NCBI GenBank assembly: GCA_002325645.1
Contig: DCSN01000030.1
Coordinates: 1-6,236 of the forward strand
DNA: 6,236 nt
Direction of reading: 5' to 3'
Source: Pseudanabaena sp. UBA1465
GTDB lineage: Bacteria; Cyanobacteriota; Cyanobacteriia; Pseudanabaenales; Pseudanabaenaceae
Both the position numbers and the translations under genes were made by a program. Position 1 is the first letter of the stretch. Every line of letters starts with the position of its first letter. This document shows, piece after piece, positions 6,180-6,236 of this stretch. The notes below the pieces were generated by a model that saw only the letters and a list, made by a program, of their open reading frames with translations, was not told where the DNA came from and did not search any database.

Positions 6180-6208
6180 TTTATCATACCCTGTGTAGCT
6201 ATCGTCAA
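6180..6208 (-). promoter_or_regulatory. Candidate promoter of the guanylyltransferase gene
   Basis: On the minus strand TTGACG (6203-6208, five of six matches to the -35 consensus) is followed after 17 bases by GATAAA (6180-6185, four of six matches to -10). TATGAT (6183-6188) is a better -10 by sequence but only 14 bases from the -35. Either would give a leader of roughly 80 bases. Confidence 0.3.
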
Positions 6209-6236
6209 TCGTAAAAAAGAAAAGGCAGAAATGGCA

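Noticed and set aside
6231..6236. ATG GCA at the right edge, preceded by AAGG five bases upstream, as a possible start of a divergent plus-strand gene
   Set aside because: Only two codons are visible, so there is no coding evidence.

Overview
The window looks like cyanobacterial chromosome. The perfect octamer GCGATCGC (HIP1, the highly iterated palindrome of many cyanobacteria) occurs ten times in 6.2 kb, starting at 318, 956, 1713, 2104, 2359, 2575, 3175, 3725, 4323 and 4835. The protein types also fit: AMIN-domain cell-wall amidases in tandem, and a short nucleotidyltransferase with a C-terminal left-handed beta-helix. The base composition is moderately AT-rich. A Pseudanabaena-like filamentous cyanobacterium is my guess, but the genus cannot be fixed from the sequence alone.

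Layout. Positions 1-98 hold no gene, only a possible weak terminator for the gene that follows. Positions 99-617 (minus) encode a family I soluble inorganic pyrophosphatase (ppa). A divergent intergenic region (618-809) carries candidate promoters for both directions and an 8-bp perfect inverted repeat. On the plus strand there follows a probable cell-wall operon: glutamate racemase (murI, 810-1640), then two tandem paralogous N-acetylmuramoyl-L-alanine amidases (1684-3222 and 3308-4882). Both amidases appear to start at TTG behind an identical GGGAG ribosome binding site. A strong hairpin terminator at 4904-4947 separates this operon from a convergent gene on the minus strand (4946-6091), a mannose-1-phosphate guanylyltransferase-like enzyme. 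The last 145 bases hold its leader and a candidate promoter.

How the genes fit together. MurI makes the D-glutamate of the peptidoglycan stem peptide. The two amidases are predicted to be exported and to cut the bond between that peptide and the glycan. The plus-strand cluster therefore combines wall precursor synthesis with wall remodelling, which in filamentous cyanobacteria includes septum splitting and the drilling of septal nanopores. The guanylyltransferase supplies GDP-mannose for envelope polysaccharide or glycoconjugates. Pyrophosphatase pulls such pyrophosphate-releasing reactions forward but is a general housekeeping enzyme.

All five genes are intact and belong to known families. 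I found no mobile element, CRISPR array, RNA gene or evidently new system. The points most worth a second look are the paired TTG starts, the lack of the autoinhibitory insert in both amidases, the HIP1 sites kept at equivalent codons of the two paralogues, and the palindromes between genes.
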